Source of the DNA: Streptococcus iniae
GTDB lineage: Bacteria; Bacillota; Bacilli; Lactobacillales; Streptococcaceae
Length of the DNA: 64,000 bases
Reading direction: 5' to 3'
Assembly (NCBI RefSeq): GCF_030732225.1
Contig: NZ_CP132230.1
Coordinates: 90,001 to 154,000 of the forward strand
Shown here: positions 16,079 to 25,256 of the stretch, piece after piece
Position numbering within the stretch: position 1 is the first letter of the stretch
Layout: each line of letters opens with the position of its first letter
Position numbers and translations under genes: made by a program
Notes under the pieces: generated by a model
Seen by the model: the letters and a program-made list of their open reading frames with translations, nothing else
Told to the model about the DNA's origin: nothing
Database searches by the model: none

Positions 16079-16528
16079 ATGAAATTAAATGATATGATGA
16101 CCTTGTTAGAGGATATGAAAGTGGGCGTATTTGCAACTATTGATAGCGATGGGAATCCTCATGCTAGACATGCTCATATTACAGCTGCTAATGAAGAGGG
16201 AATTTTCTTTATGACTAGTAAAGAGACCCATTTTTACAAACAATTGATGTCTGATGAGCGAATAGCTTTGACGACTATGATGGAAGATGGTTATTTAATT
16301 CAGGTGATGCGTATAGAAGGGCTTGCGAGGCCTGTGGAAAATGATTATTTGAAAGAAGTTTTTGTTAATAATTCTTATTATGATTTTATTTACAAGGATT
16401 TGGAAGGGGACCATATGCAAATTTTTCAAATATATGATGGTGAAGGATTTTATCACAGTTTAACGCAAGGTCATAAGTATGTTTTCTCAGTGGGTAAGTG
16501 TAAAACCCCGTTTGTAAAAGTAGTATAA
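16079..16528 (+). CDS. Pyridoxamine 5'-phosphate oxidase-like flavin-binding protein
   Basis: 149 residues of the PNPOx-like split-barrel family. The N-terminus MLLxDMKVGVFATIDSDGNP-type segment (residues 5-28) followed by HARHAHITAANEEGIFFMTS and KQLMSDERIALTTM is typical of FMN- or F420-binding oxidoreductases that act as general stress or flavin reductases. It is too short and lacks the C-terminal signature of true PdxH, so the substrate is unknown. A CAGGAG ribosome site precedes the ATG. It is monocistronic, with a likely cre site in its promoter. Confidence 0.75.
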   Translation: MKLNDMMTLLEDMKVGVFATIDSDGNPHARHAHITAANEEGIFFMTSKETHFYKQLMSDERIALTTMMEDGYLIQVMRIEGLARPVENDYLKEVFVNNSYYDFIYKDLEGDHMQIFQIYDGEGFYHSLTQGHKYVFSVGKCKTPFVKVV

Positions 16529-16570
16529 ACGGAAACTACTATTTTCTTGAGATTTTAAAAGGGTCATTGA

Positions 16571-16600
16571 TTGACGGCAAGCTAGAAAAATTGCTATTAT
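16571..16600 (+). promoter_or_regulatory. Promoter of the DUF1722 gene
   Basis: TTGACG (16571-16576), an 18-bp spacer, and TATTAT (16595-16600). The predicted start of transcription (about 16606) lies after the ATG at 16603, which is why the ATG at 16630 is taken as the translation start. Confidence 0.55.
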
Positions 16601-16629
16601 GAATGGTAAATAATGACAAGGATAATAGT

Positions 16630-17043
16630 ATGATTGAAAAACGTGAGAAATTGCTGTCTGAGAAACTATGGGCAGAATATAAATATGAAGTATTGAGTAA
16701 ATGCCCTAGAACTTATTTGCAAATTCGTGAGTATTTAAAAAATGATTTTGTTGAAGTGGCTCAAGTGCAATTCTTGATTTCAAAAGCTCAGGAGCTTGAA
16801 GAAAATCCTTTTTATGTTATCAATGCATCAGAGCATATGTGGGGCTATTTCAAAAAAGTTGCTACAAATGATGAGAAGGAAGCGTTTTTTGCTTTACTTG
16901 AGGCCTATAAGAAGAAAGAAGTGAATAAGCAGCATATTATTCAGGCCTTTCAGAAACTTTTAGGGAAATACCCTAATGCTTATCTTCAAAACTCATCACT
17001 ACTTAAGATAAGTAATGATTCACTTTATCAGAATTTAAACTAA
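16630..17043 (+). CDS. DUF1722 (YbgA-like) family protein
   Basis: 137 residues from the ATG at 16630, which has AAGGA eight bases upstream; a longer start at 16603 falls on the promoter. The family pattern is clear: W..YKYEVLSKCPRTYLQI at the N-terminus, HMWGYFKKVATNDEKEAFF in the middle and QHIIQAFQKLLGKYPNAYLQNSS at the C-terminus. In proteobacteria this domain is fused to DUF523 or stands near photolyase genes; the biochemical role is not known. Predicted cytosolic and helical. It is followed by a strong bidirectional terminator shared with adhP. Confidence 0.8.
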   Translation: MIEKREKLLSEKLWAEYKYEVLSKCPRTYLQIREYLKNDFVEVAQVQFLISKAQELEENPFYVINASEHMWGYFKKVATNDEKEAFFALLEAYKKKEVNKQHIIQAFQKLLGKYPNAYLQNSSLLKISNDSLYQNLN

Positions 17044-17055
17044 TAATAGACAACA

Positions 17056-17085
17056 AAAGACAAGGCTAATAATTGCCTTGTCTTT
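17056..17085. terminator. Bidirectional terminator between DUF1722 gene and adhP
   Basis: AAAGACAAGGC (17056-17066) and GCCTTGTCTTT (17075-17085) form a perfect 11-bp stem with an 8-nt loop between two convergent genes. Confidence 0.9.
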
Positions 17086-17102
17086 ATCGTTTCTTATCCG
17101 TT

Positions 17103-18122
17103 TTATAGGAGGGTGAAATCAAGGACTTTTCTTCCTTGAATTAAGCCTTTTTCCATTTCATCAAATACTTGTGGAGCGGTATCAACTGGAACAGTTTCAA
17201 CAATTGGAACAACAAGTCCTTCAGCTCCAAAAGAGAATGCTTCTTCAAGATCTTTACGGGTTCCAACAAGTGAACCTTTGATTCGGATGCCGTCAAGAAC
17301 TGTTTTAACAATGCTGAGTTCCATAAATTCAGATGGAAGACCTACAGCAACAACTGTACCTGCTGCACGTACGCTGTCAACAGCTTGGTTGAATGCTACC
17401 TTAGAAACAGCAGTAACAACAGCGCCATGACAGCCACCAGTTAATTCTTGAATTTTTCCAGGAACATCTTCAACTTCCTTACCATTGATAATAATATCTG
17501 CACCAGATTCTTTGGCTAAATTAAGTTTATCGTTATTTATATCAACTGCTACAACATGGGCATTGAATACTTTTTTAGCATATTGAATAGCAAGGTTTCC
17601 AAGTCCACCTGCACCATAAATAACAATCCAGTTGCCAGGTCTTACTTCAGATTCTTTAATAGCTTTATAAGTTGTAACGCCGGCGCAAGTAATTGAAGAA
17701 GCTTGTGCAGGGTCGAGGTTTTCAGGTACTTTAACAGCGTAATCAGCTGTTACGAGAGCATATTCACTCATTCCACCATCGACACTATAGCCGGCATTTT
17801 TAACAGAGCGACATAGAGTTTCACGTCCAGTTGTACAATATTCACAATGGCCACATCCTTCAAAGAACCATGCGATAGATGCACGATCGCCGATAGATAA
17901 GGTAGTAACACCTTCGCCAACTTCGACAACAACTCCGATGCCTTCATGACCAAGGATTGTACCTGGGACTTCACCAAAGTCCCCGTGAGCAACGTGCAAG
18001 TCAGTGTGACAGACACCACAATATTCAACCTTGACAAGTGCTTCGCCATATCCAGGTTTTGGAATATCGTGATCGACAACTTCAACACCTGTACAAGTGT
18101 CATTTACAACAACTGCTTTCAT
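17103..18122 (-). CDS. adhP: Zinc-dependent alcohol dehydrogenase AdhP
   Basis: 339 residues, medium-chain dehydrogenase family, interconverting ethanol/acetaldehyde with NAD. The catalytic zinc site is seen in YCGVCHTD (Cys37 region), GHEGIG and the later Cys of [12 protein letters not shown]. The structural zinc site is the four-cysteine lobe [16 protein letters not shown]. The nucleotide-binding loop is [16 protein letters not shown] ribosome site lies nine bases before the ATG. The promoter carries a consensus -35/-10 and a cre site, so expression should respond to glucose through CcpA. It is single-gene and convergent with the DUF1722 gene. Confidence 0.95.
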   Translation of the reverse strand: MKAVVVNDTCTGVEVVDHDIPKPGYGEALVKVEYCGVCHTDLHVAHGDFGEVPGTILGHEGIGVVVEVGEGVTTLSIGDRASIAWFFEGCGHCEYCTTGRETLCRSVKNAGYSVDGGMSEYALVTADYAVKVPENLDPAQASSITCAGVTTYKAIKESEVRPGNWIVIYGAGGLGNLAIQYAKKVFNAHVVAVDINNDKLNLAKESGADIIINGKEVEDVPGKIQELTGGCHGAVVTAVSKVAFNQAVDSVRAAGTVVAVGLPSEFMELSIVKTVLDGIRIKGSLVGTRKDLEEAFSFGAEGLVVPIVETVPVDTAPQVFDEMEKGLIQGRKVLDFTLL

Positions 18123-18152
18123 ATATTATCCCTCCAGGAAGCCTATATTTTT

Positions 18153-18205
18153 TTGAAAACGCTTCCTTTTGAGAGTATTTTATAATTTATAAACTATTTT
18201 GTCAA
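18153..18205 (-). promoter_or_regulatory. adhP promoter with cre site
   Basis: Read on the minus strand: TTGACA (18205-18200), a 17-bp spacer, TAAAAT (18182-18177), then a cre-like palindrome whose plus-strand form is TTGAAAACGCTTCC (18153-18166). CcpA binding just downstream of the -10 would block the polymerase. Confidence 0.75.
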
Positions 18206-18239
18206 TATTCTGCGGGATAATTTTCCATGAATTTTTTAT

Positions 18240-18395
18240 ATTAATTCATAGTTAAAAAAGGTATCGTCAATTGTCATAAGAGAGAAGTCCTTTGGGAGCT
18301 GATCCTTTGCAATGGTTTGGAAGTCCTGATTTTTGTAGAATACTTATGCACTTTCAAAAATAGACCCTATAGGCAATAATAGTCATAATGTCTCC
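18240..18395 (-). pseudogene. Fragment of an acetyltransferase-like gene
   Basis: One minus-strand frame reads VFYKNQDFQTIAKDQLPKD followed by FSLMTIDDTFFNYEL, which looks like the C-terminal part of a GNAT-type or related protein. The upstream part from ATG near 18390 is out of frame and hits TGA after ten codons. No complete gene is present. The family call is weak. Confidence 0.35.
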
Positions 18396-18507
18396 TTTGT
18401 GATGGTTCATTATACCATAGTTTGTCTATAAAATTTTATAAAAGACAAAGGGTGCCCGTAAATAGTGCTATAACAGAGCTAATATACAATAATATCGGAG
18501 CTTCTAT

Positions 18508-18800
18508 GAATAAACTTGAAATCGTTAAACAAATTGTCAAAGTAATGACAGAGGATTCTTCTACCTTAGAAGATAACAAGGGCGAAAATGCAAGAGAGAG
18601 TATAATTTGAGTGATTATCTTCAAACGAAAGGAAATCATTATGACTGTTGATTTGAAACGTTATCGTGAAAATTTAGAACAACCTTGGGGCAAGATTCAA
18701 TATGAGATTACGTTTGCGTAGTTAGCACATCTTAAGGAACAAGATATTACAGATGTTAGCTCAGTCTTTCATTCAATAATAAATCTGTTAAGTAACCGTT
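18508..18800 (+). pseudogene. Remnants including a SAM-dependent methyltransferase start
   Basis: From ATG 18641, behind GAAAGGA, the frame reads TVDLKRYRENLEQPWGKIQY and then EITFA before TAG at 18719-18721, continuing LAHLKEQDI in the same frame. The ENLEQPWGKIQY-type opening is characteristic of small streptococcal methyltransferases, whose SAM-binding core should follow but has been lost. Just upstream (18508-18610) a 34-codon frame MNKLEIVKQIVKVMTEDSS is of unknown origin. The stretch 18400-18920 therefore contains debris but no intact gene. Confidence 0.45.
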
Positions 18801-18921
18801 TTTCTACTGATTTTATAAGAAGCCTTGGTTGAACAACCATTCTCACGGATTGGCAGCAATAGGATAATTTTAACAATAACAAGTGTGTTATTTGAAGCGT
18901 TTGTAAAAAAGAAAGGGTACT

Positions 18922-19710
18922 ATGCTAATAAATTCAAAAGTTGGTCATCTCTATAGTCGTTACAAATCAGGAGATAGCATTGTTATATTTTTAAGTGGTT
19001 ATGGTGATTTCCCATCTTATGAAAATTTTTTACCTTTAATCAGTCGATTAGATAGTAATTTTGGTTATCTAACCATTGACTACCCTAATTCAGGGGAAAG
19101 TTCTACAAGAAATCAAGTTGGGTTAGGTCTGTCTGACTTAGTAGAGTCTTTTATGACAATAGTAAACTTCTATAACGTTAAGGACTATATTATTTGTGCT
19201 CATAGTATGGGTGGGGTAATAGCATCAAGGTTAGTGAATCATCTTAGCGGAAAAAATCGTAAGGGACTCCTTTAAATTGAACCAACGACTTTTTCAGTAT
19301 TATTTGGTGATTTGACTAAAAATCCTTATCCTGAATTCTTGGCCTTGCAAGAACACATACAAAGCTATGCAGATTCGATGGATTATTTCCGAGAACTTAG
19401 TAGCAAATCAATGACTACAGAAGAGTCGCAGATACTTTTAGAAAAACAATACCAATCAGCAAATCGTTTGGTTAAAGAGGATATTAATTTTCACAAAAAC
19501 TGTTGTATTGAAGCAGAAGATATCTCTAAGATTTCCCTTCCAAATGAACTTCCGATTTATATTGTGACCCAGTCTTTTAGACTTAATGAATATCGCTACT
19601 CTGAGTATTTCAATGATAAAACTGAGATAATTAGTATAGGAACGAATCATTATTTGCATTGGACAGAAGCAGAAGAGATTTCTAATCTTCTAAAATTACT
19701 TCTAGAGTAG
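18922..19710 (+). pseudogene. Alpha/beta hydrolase, single nonsense mutation
   Basis: One frame of 263 codons, broken only by TAA at 19273-19275 (codon 118, between RKGLL and IEPTTF). The N-terminal part contains the HG-like SGYGDFPSY segment, the strand VIFLSG and the nucleophile elbow ICAHSMGGVIA (Ser in A-H-S-M-G). The C-terminal part has the catalytic-His region GTNHYLHWTEAEEI. An AGAAAGG ribosome site precedes the ATG. Everything but the one stop is intact, so the inactivation looks recent. The original esterase or lipase substrate is unknown. Confidence 0.85.
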
Positions 19711-19822
19711 AAGATAGGAATAACAAAAAGAGATTAACTCTATAATATGAGTCACTCTTATTAATGCTAAAGTTTTTGTCTGTTATTATTATTCAAATAA
19801 ACAAAATATTTAAGGAGTTTTT

Positions 19823-20353
19823 ATGTTTGACATTAAAACAGATAGGCTACACCTAATTCCTAATAATAGAAAATTTCTCCACTCGACACATGCTTATGCT
19901 AGTGATTTTGAAGTTACTCAGTTTATGTTACATTTGCCAAATAATAGCCTCGAAGAAACAGAAGAATTTCTTCGAGTATGTGAGGAGAATTGGAAGAACT
20001 ATCAAGCAGATGAATTTCAACTAGAGTTCGCTATTCTTTATGAAGGCAAACATGTTGGTGGTTTAGGCTTGTCTAAGGATCGTGGAAATCCATGTGTGGA
20101 ATTAGGCTGGATTTTAGCCAAAGATTATTGGCATAAAGGGATTGCTTATGAAGCAGCTCAGGCGGCAATTGCGTATTTTGCAAAACAGTTTCAGGTAACA
20201 AGCTTTATTGCACATTGTGATGCTGACAATAAAGCATCTTTTGGCTTGATGGAAAGATTAGGAATGAAACGCAAATCAAAAAAGACTGGACGCTTTAATA
20301 AATCGTCACAGATCGAAACTTCAGAGTTATTATATGAGCTAGATTTAAGTTAA
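19823..20353 (+). CDS. GNAT-family N-acetyltransferase (RimJ/RimL-like)
   Basis: 176 residues. The typical opening IKTDRLHLIP is followed by the acetyl-CoA-binding region VELGWILAKDYWHKGIAYEAA and the C-terminal ASFGLMERLGMKRKSKK segment of Acetyltransf_3 proteins, which acetylate N-terminal amines of proteins or small molecules. An AAGGAG ribosome site precedes the ATG. It appears intact and stands alone among decayed genes. The 220 bp after it (20354-20572) hold no gene I can see. Confidence 0.85.
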   Translation: MFDIKTDRLHLIPNNRKFLHSTHAYASDFEVTQFMLHLPNNSLEETEEFLRVCEENWKNYQADEFQLEFAILYEGKHVGGLGLSKDRGNPCVELGWILAKDYWHKGIAYEAAQAAIAYFAKQFQVTSFIAHCDADNKASFGLMERLGMKRKSKKTGRFNKSSQIETSELLYELDLS

Positions 20354-20572
20354 ACTTATTGGTCTGATGGCAAGGTGACTTGTTCTTTTAAATAGCCCAA
20401 TTTCTGCTATAATAATTGTAAGTAAATATAAGATTAATAAATACACACACTTAATAAGACTAGAAGGAGTTTTGGAAGGCATTCTCTTTCAATTGGTGGA
20501 GTTATGTAGCATTTAAGATTGTTTAACATATTGTCAGTAACTATTATTTAATACTAAAAGGAATGTGTATTT

Positions 20573-21195
20573 ATGTTTAAACAATCTTATAAAAAAAATA
20601 TAGGTCTTTTAGGGGCCTCTGAATTTTTTGCTTTCTTTGGGATAACGTCTTTTTGGCTTCTCTTTTTAAGTCAAAATGGTATGAGCCTGCTAGAGATTGG
20701 TCTTCTAGAAAGTCTTTTTCATGCGACCAGTTTGCTTTCTGAAGTGCCCTCTGGTATTTTAGCAGACCGCTTTTCTTACAAAAGCAATCTGTATTTAAGT
20801 CGCTTAACAGCTATTTTGTCAGCTATCGAAGAGGCTACCCGAACTCTTGGAATGGTTTTGGCAGGCTTTCTCATTCATGGTTTCTTGGATGTGCCCTATT
20901 CTTGCTTTTAGCATGGACAGCAAACCCTTCTATTTATATCCTTATTTTCATTCTAAGCGATGGTTTAGTGGCTTTCTTTTTCCCAATTTTTAACAATAAT
21001 TTGCAAGAAGAAATTGAAACCAGTGTACGTGCAACCATGTTGAGTGTCAGTGCTATGATAGGAAGCTTTGCTATGATTGTTATTTTTCCACTAACGGGCT
21101 TCTTGATTGATCATTTCGGGTTTTCCACAACTTTTTTTGCTTTAGGAATAGCTCTGCTTCTTAGCAGTATGGCCCTTCCAAAACTCATTACTTAA
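20573..21195 (+). pseudogene. MFS transporter with internal deletion and frameshift
   Basis: The N-terminal frame (from 20573) has transmembrane segments 1-2 and the conserved loop SEVPSGILADRFSYKSN of the major facilitator superfamily. It then jumps from TM3 (LSRLTAILSAI) to EEATRTLGMVLAGFLIHGF, a region normally well over 100 residues further on. It goes out of frame near 20900 and continues in another frame from 20902 with the last helices (FFPIFNNNLQEEIETSVRAT, then FPLTGFLIDHFG). Only about half of a normal 390-residue protein remains. An AAAAGGAATG site precedes the ATG. Confidence 0.88.
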
Positions 21196-21215
21196 AGCTA
21201 ATAGAGATGTTACAG

Positions 21216-21244
21216 GACAAAGTCTAAGCACTTTGTCTTTTTTT
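21216..21244 (+). terminator. Terminator after the MFS pseudogene
   Basis: GACAAAGT (21216-21223) and ACTTTGTC (21230-21237) form the stem, followed by seven Ts. The remaining 21245-21454 is AT-rich with no gene. Confidence 0.85.
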
Positions 21245-21466
21245 AATTGGTTTGAAGCGACTGAGAGAATTCATTTTTGTTACAATGTTTCAAAAACATT
21301 ACAAATATTACTGAAAACTATTGACTTTGTAATATAACTTATTTATAATTAGTCTTGTAAAAAATATTAAAGTTATAAGAGAAAAAAGTGATATTTTTTT
21401 GGAAAAAGCCAAAGATTTTTCGAATGTTAAAGTGAAGGCGTTAAGCAGTTAGTTTTGGGAGGAAAT

Positions 21467-22690
21467 ATGATTACAAAGGGGTTTGATTATAAAATTGGCA
21501 TTTCAAAACAAGAACATGATAGTTTTGTCAAAGGTCATGAACAGGTAAATCTTTTGCAAAGCAGTTCTTGGGCTAAAATTAAGTCCGAATGGCACAACGA
21601 ACGGATTGGAATTTTTCAAGATGGCCTGCAAGTGGCTTCGCTTTCTTTATTGTTAAAACCCTTACCTTTAGGATTTTCGATGATTTATATTCCAAGAGGT
21701 CCTGTCATGGATTATCACAATACCGCTTTGGTGAACTATGTAGTTGGGGTATTGAAGGATTATGGTAAAAAACAAAAAAGTCTTTTTATCAAATGTGATC
21801 CAGCAATTGTGTTAAAACAATATGCAATTGGTCAAGAGGTCGATGAAATACCTGAAGCAAGACTTGCGATTTCAAATCTTCTTAAAGCAGGTGCTGTTTG
21901 GACAGGATTGACCGTTGATATCGCTGATAGTATTCAACCACGTTACCAAGCAAATTGTTACACTAAAGCATCTATTGAACAAACATTTCCAAAGCACACC
22001 AGAAGATTGATGGCTGATGCAAGTTCAAGAGGTGTTGAGGTTGGGCGTGCAAATATAACTGATTTACAATCATTTGCTGATTTGGTTTCATTAACAGAGC
22101 AACGTAAACAAATTTCACTCCGAAATCAAGCCTACTTTAGAAAAATTATGGAAACCTACGGAGATGATGCCTATCTCCATTTAGCTAAAGTTAATATCCC
22201 TAAAAAGTTGGAGCAGTATCAGAATCAATTAAAAGTGGTCGAAGAGGAATTGGAAAAGACTCAAGACCATCAAAAAAAACGCCTTTGCAGATTATCAGAC
22301 CAACAAAAGTCTTTACAAAAATATATTAGTGAATTTGAACAATTTGCTGTAAAATATCCAGAAGAAGTAGCTATCGCTGGAATAATTTCAATTTCTTATG
22401 GTAATGTTATGGAGATGTTGTATGCTGGGATGAATGATGATTTTAAAAAATTCTATCCTCAATACTTACTCTATCCTAAAGTATTCTCAGATGCCTATGA
22501 TAATGGTATTATTTGGTCCAATATGGGTGGTGTAGAAGGAAGTTTAGATGATGGATTGACACGATTCAAATCCAACTTTAATCCAACTATAGAGGAATTT
22601 ATTGGAGAATTTAACATTCCAGTTAGTCCATTTTACAAACTTGCTAATGGCCTGTATAAGCTTCGTAAACGATTGCGCAATAGACATTAA
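21467..22690 (+). CDS. FemABX-family peptidoglycan branch aminoacyltransferase (MurM/FemX-like)
   Basis: 407 residues from the ATG at 21467, chosen because GGGAGG lies just upstream; a TTG twelve bases earlier is inside the ribosome site. The two GNAT-like lobes of the Fem family are recognisable (LLQSSSWAKIKSEWHNERIG at the start; IPRGPVMDYH; FPKHTRRLMADASSRGVEVG; MLYAGMNDDFKKFYPQYLLY near the C-terminus). A coiled-coil insert lies at about residues 245-300 (KKLEQYQNQLKVVEEELEKT), as in the tRNA-interacting arm of FemA/FemX. It should add an amino acid from aminoacyl-tRNA to the lipid II stem-peptide lysine. Which position of the cross-bridge it builds cannot be told from sequence. Confidence 0.88.
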   Translation: MITKGFDYKIGISKQEHDSFVKGHEQVNLLQSSSWAKIKSEWHNERIGIFQDGLQVASLSLLLKPLPLGFSMIYIPRGPVMDYHNTALVNYVVGVLKDYGKKQKSLFIKCDPAIVLKQYAIGQEVDEIPEARLAISNLLKAGAVWTGLTVDIADSIQPRYQANCYTKASIEQTFPKHTRRLMADASSRGVEVGRANITDLQSFADLVSLTEQRKQISLRNQAYFRKIMETYGDDAYLHLAKVNIPKKLEQYQNQLKVVEEELEKTQDHQKKRLCRLSDQQKSLQKYISEFEQFAVKYPEEVAIAGIISISYGNVMEMLYAGMNDDFKKFYPQYLLYPKVFSDAYDNGIIWSNMGGVEGSLDDGLTRFKSNFNPTIEEFIGEFNIPVSPFYKLANGLYKLRKRLRNRH

Positions 22691-22770
22691 TGGCTTTAAA
22701 ATACTATTTTTCAATGCCTAAATTTTGATAAATTGGTAAAATAAGGAAAAAGGGTTTTCTAGGAGGCAAT

Positions 22771-23301
22771 ATGGCAGAATATTGGGATATTTATACATCT
22801 GACCGATGTAAAACAGGTGAAAAAATGAAACGTGGTTCAGTTTTCCCAGAAGGGGCTTACCATTTGGTTGTTCATGTCTGTATTTTTAATAAGAAAGGCC
22901 AAATGCTTATTCAACAACGTCAAAAAGATAAAGAGGGTTGGCCCAATTATTGGGATGTGACTATTGGTGGCAGTGCTTTATATGGAGAGAGTTCGCAAGA
23001 GGCTGCTATGAGAGAAGTTGCTGAAGAAATTGGTTTAAACATTGATTTAAAAGGGGTCAGACCTGCCTTCACGATAAACTTTAACCAAGGGTTTGACGAT
23101 ACGTTTTTAGTTCAAATGGATCTTGATTTGGAGAGCCTGGTTTTACAAGAAGAAGAGGTTCAAGCAGTAGCTTGGGCTTGGCAAGATGATATCAAACAAA
23201 TGATTAACGATGGGCATTTTATACCTTATCACCACAGTAAAATTGATATGTGTTTTGATATGCGTCAACAACTGGGTGCGATAAAGCAGTTTAACTGTTA
23301 G
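22771..23301 (+). CDS. Nudix hydrolase (IDI-like subfamily)
   Basis: 176 residues with a full Nudix box: GG, then GE (GESSQEAA) and REVAEEIGL. The opening EYWDIYTSDRCKTGEKMKRG and the ligand-binding VHVCIFNKKGQMLIQQRQKDK resemble the YfcD/isopentenyl-isomerase-like Nudix group. It hydrolyses a nucleoside diphosphate-X compound of unknown identity. An AGGAGG ribosome site precedes the ATG. The next gene follows after 10 bp, so they form an operon. Confidence 0.9.
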   Translation: MAEYWDIYTSDRCKTGEKMKRGSVFPEGAYHLVVHVCIFNKKGQMLIQQRQKDKEGWPNYWDVTIGGSALYGESSQEAAMREVAEEIGLNIDLKGVRPAFTINFNQGFDDTFLVQMDLDLESLVLQEEEVQAVAWAWQDDIKQMINDGHFIPYHHSKIDMCFDMRQQLGAIKQFNC

Positions 23302-23311
23302 AGGAGTTCAT

Positions 23312-23935
23312 ATGACTGATAAGATTGATGCTGCTTGGAACTTATTTTTCCAAGGAAAAAACGACGAGGCTGAGGCATTAATTGCAGATAGTTTTCAATT
23401 CGAAAAATGTCAGGATTTTAGTTTCCTGAATCTGATGACCTATCTTTACTTAGGTCGTGAGGATTTTGACAGTGCCTTACAAGTCATGAAAAGATATCTT
23501 GAATTGGCAGCTCAGCAGTCAGATCTTGAGCAACAACATATAGGTCTTCATCAAACAGCAATGGTTTATCGAGACATGGGGGAGTTTGCCAAAGCTTTGG
23601 GTTTTATTCAAAAGGAAAAGGAAATTATTGAGAGTTATTTTTCTGATGATGCCTTGAAAAAGTCGGTTAACAATTATGAGCAAGGGTATTTGCGCTTGAA
23701 ACTAGGGGATAGTGAGTCGGCATTTCCTTTTATGGTTCAATCTTTAGAGCAGGCTTTAAAGACCGAGGATCTTATTGCTCAAGCATGCTCTTATAGAGGG
23801 TTAGGTGAACTTTACTTAGCACAAAAAAACAAGGGCCAAGCAAAAAATCATTTTTTAAAAGCCTTAAGCTTATTTGAAGCGTCAGGCGATAGCCTGGGTG
23901 AAAATGACATTCACGGCTTTTTGAAGCAATGTTAA
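23312..23935 (+). CDS. Tetratricopeptide repeat protein
   Basis: 207 residues composed of helical TPR-like repeats, for example FSFLNLMTYLYLGREDFDSA, QTAMVYRDMGEFAKALGFI and ACSYRGLGELYLAQKNKGQA with FLKALSLFEASGD. It has no signal or membrane segment, so is a cytosolic scaffold or regulator. It lies 10 bp behind the Nudix gene with GAGGAG as ribosome site, hence co-expressed. Function unknown beyond protein-protein interaction. From 23936 to 24260 there is no convincing gene. Confidence 0.85.
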   Translation: MTDKIDAAWNLFFQGKNDEAEALIADSFQFEKCQDFSFLNLMTYLYLGREDFDSALQVMKRYLELAAQQSDLEQQHIGLHQTAMVYRDMGEFAKALGFIQKEKEIIESYFSDDALKKSVNNYEQGYLRLKLGDSESAFPFMVQSLEQALKTEDLIAQACSYRGLGELYLAQKNKGQAKNHFLKALSLFEASGDSLGENDIHGFLKQC

Positions 23936-24040
23936 TCAAAGAAAGCGTTTTACCTAGCTTTGCAAATGAATTGCTTTAGTATCCAACAAATGAAGATTTC
24001 TAGTTTGGGAATTCGCTACTATCAATTAAATAGACAGTAT

Positions 24041-24090
24041 AAAACGAACAAGATGATATTTCTGAATGGCAGAGACGTCTTGTTCGTTTT
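24041..24090 (+). terminator. Probable terminator of the Nudix-TPR operon
   Basis: AAAACGAACAAGA (24041-24053) pairs perfectly with TCTTGTTCGTTTT (24078-24090) around a 24-nt loop. The long loop is unusual, but the 13-bp arms and T-rich end fit a terminator. Confidence 0.6.
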
Positions 24091-24260
24091 TATGGTTTTA
24101 GAGGAGCTTTTCCCTGTAAGTCTAAATGTATTGGAAATGCTATCAAAAAACAATAAGATTAAGAACTGCATTTGTTTGCAATTTTGAGCAGAAGCACTGT
24201 TTGTTTTGAGGGATTTGCTTAAGAAAAGGAAAAAAATTGAAAATAAATGAGGATTTGCAA

Positions 24261-24308
24261 AAATTTCCGGTTCAATTAGTATTCAAAACCAGAAATTTCC
24301 TCTATAAT
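24261..24308 (+). promoter_or_regulatory. Palindrome and promoter upstream of menA
   Basis: AAATTTCCGGTT (24261-24272) and AACCAGAAATTT (24287-24298) form a 12-bp inverted repeat with one mismatch, directly upstream of TATAAT (24303-24308). Its position over the -35 region suggests an operator controlling the respiratory genes. It does not match Rex, FNR or CcpA consensus as I know them. Confidence 0.5.
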
Positions 24309-24344
24309 AGTAATGTTAATGTACATTTAGAGAGAAGGTTTATT

Positions 24345-25244
24345 ATGACTATTCCAGTTTTTTTGGAACTAGTTGAAATGAAGGCAAAAACAGCAAGTGT
24401 TTTACCCTTTTTGATTGGTCTTTGCTTTAGTTACTATCATTATAAGTCGGTACACCCTATACTGGTTCTTCTTTTTTTTATAGCCATGTTTTTATTTAAC
24501 ATGTTTGTTGATATGTGGGATAACTACAATGATTATCTCAATGCCAAAAATAGTGCTTATCAAAAAGAGACTAACATTATAGGGAGGGAAAATCTAGATT
24601 TAAATTTGCTTAAAGTGTTAATGGGTGCTTTTTTTGCCCTAGCAACATTTTTAGGCTTGGTGTTAACTTATTTGGTAGGTTGGCAACTTTTGGTTATGGG
24701 ACTCTTTTGTTTTGCAGTTGGAATTCTGTATTCTTATGGGCCAAAACCCTTATCTAGTTTACCTTTAGGTGAATTCTTTTCCGGATTTACTATGGGATTT
24801 GTGATTACCTTGATTTGCGTCTTTCTGAATGCTTATCAGGTGTTCGCTTGGGATTTTAAATCAATTGGTGCTATTTTCTTAATATCACTGCCCAATACCT
24901 TGTGGATTGCAAATCTTATGCTGACCAATAATCTTTGTGATAAAGAAGAAGATGAAAGTAATCATCGTTACACCATCGTACACTATATTGGTGTCAAGGG
25001 TGCTCTATGGTTGTTTTCACTGACTAATCTATTAGCAATGTTTGCCATTGTCTTAGGCGTTTCACTAGATTTAGCACCAGCAACAGTAATATTCACATTG
25101 CTTTTAATACCATTTATTTATAAGCAAACGCGGATGTTATGGGAAAAACAAGTAAAAAAAGAAACATTTATCTGTGCAGTCCGCATTTTGGCATTGGGGT
25201 CATTTACCTTGGTGTTTACATATGCTATTGGATTGCTACTTTAG
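24345..25244 (+). CDS. menA: 1,4-dihydroxy-2-naphthoate prenyltransferase MenA (UbiA family)
   Basis: 299 residues from the ATG at 24345 behind AGAGAGAAGG; an upstream in-frame start at 24237 precedes the promoter. The protein is an integral membrane prenyltransferase with about eight hydrophobic helices and the two Asp-rich motifs of the UbiA family: NMFVDMWDNYNDYLN and NNLCDKEED. It attaches a polyprenyl chain to dihydroxynaphthoate, giving demethylmenaquinone. No other men genes are in the window; in streptococci with this gene alone, the naphthoate precursor is taken up from outside. It is 12 bp from ndh, so the two form an operon supplying quinone and its reductase. Confidence 0.88.
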   Translation: MTIPVFLELVEMKAKTASVLPFLIGLCFSYYHYKSVHPILVLLFFIAMFLFNMFVDMWDNYNDYLNAKNSAYQKETNIIGRENLDLNLLKVLMGAFFALATFLGLVLTYLVGWQLLVMGLFCFAVGILYSYGPKPLSSLPLGEFFSGFTMGFVITLICVFLNAYQVFAWDFKSIGAIFLISLPNTLWIANLMLTNNLCDKEEDESNHRYTIVHYIGVKGALWLFSLTNLLAMFAIVLGVSLDLAPATVIFTLLLIPFIYKQTRMLWEKQVKKETFICAVRILALGSFTLVFTYAIGLLL

Positions 25245-25256
25245 AGGAGAAATTTT

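Noticed and set aside
23960..24187. A small gene after the TPR gene
   Set aside because: No ribosome site, unusual composition, and it runs through a terminator-like hairpin.
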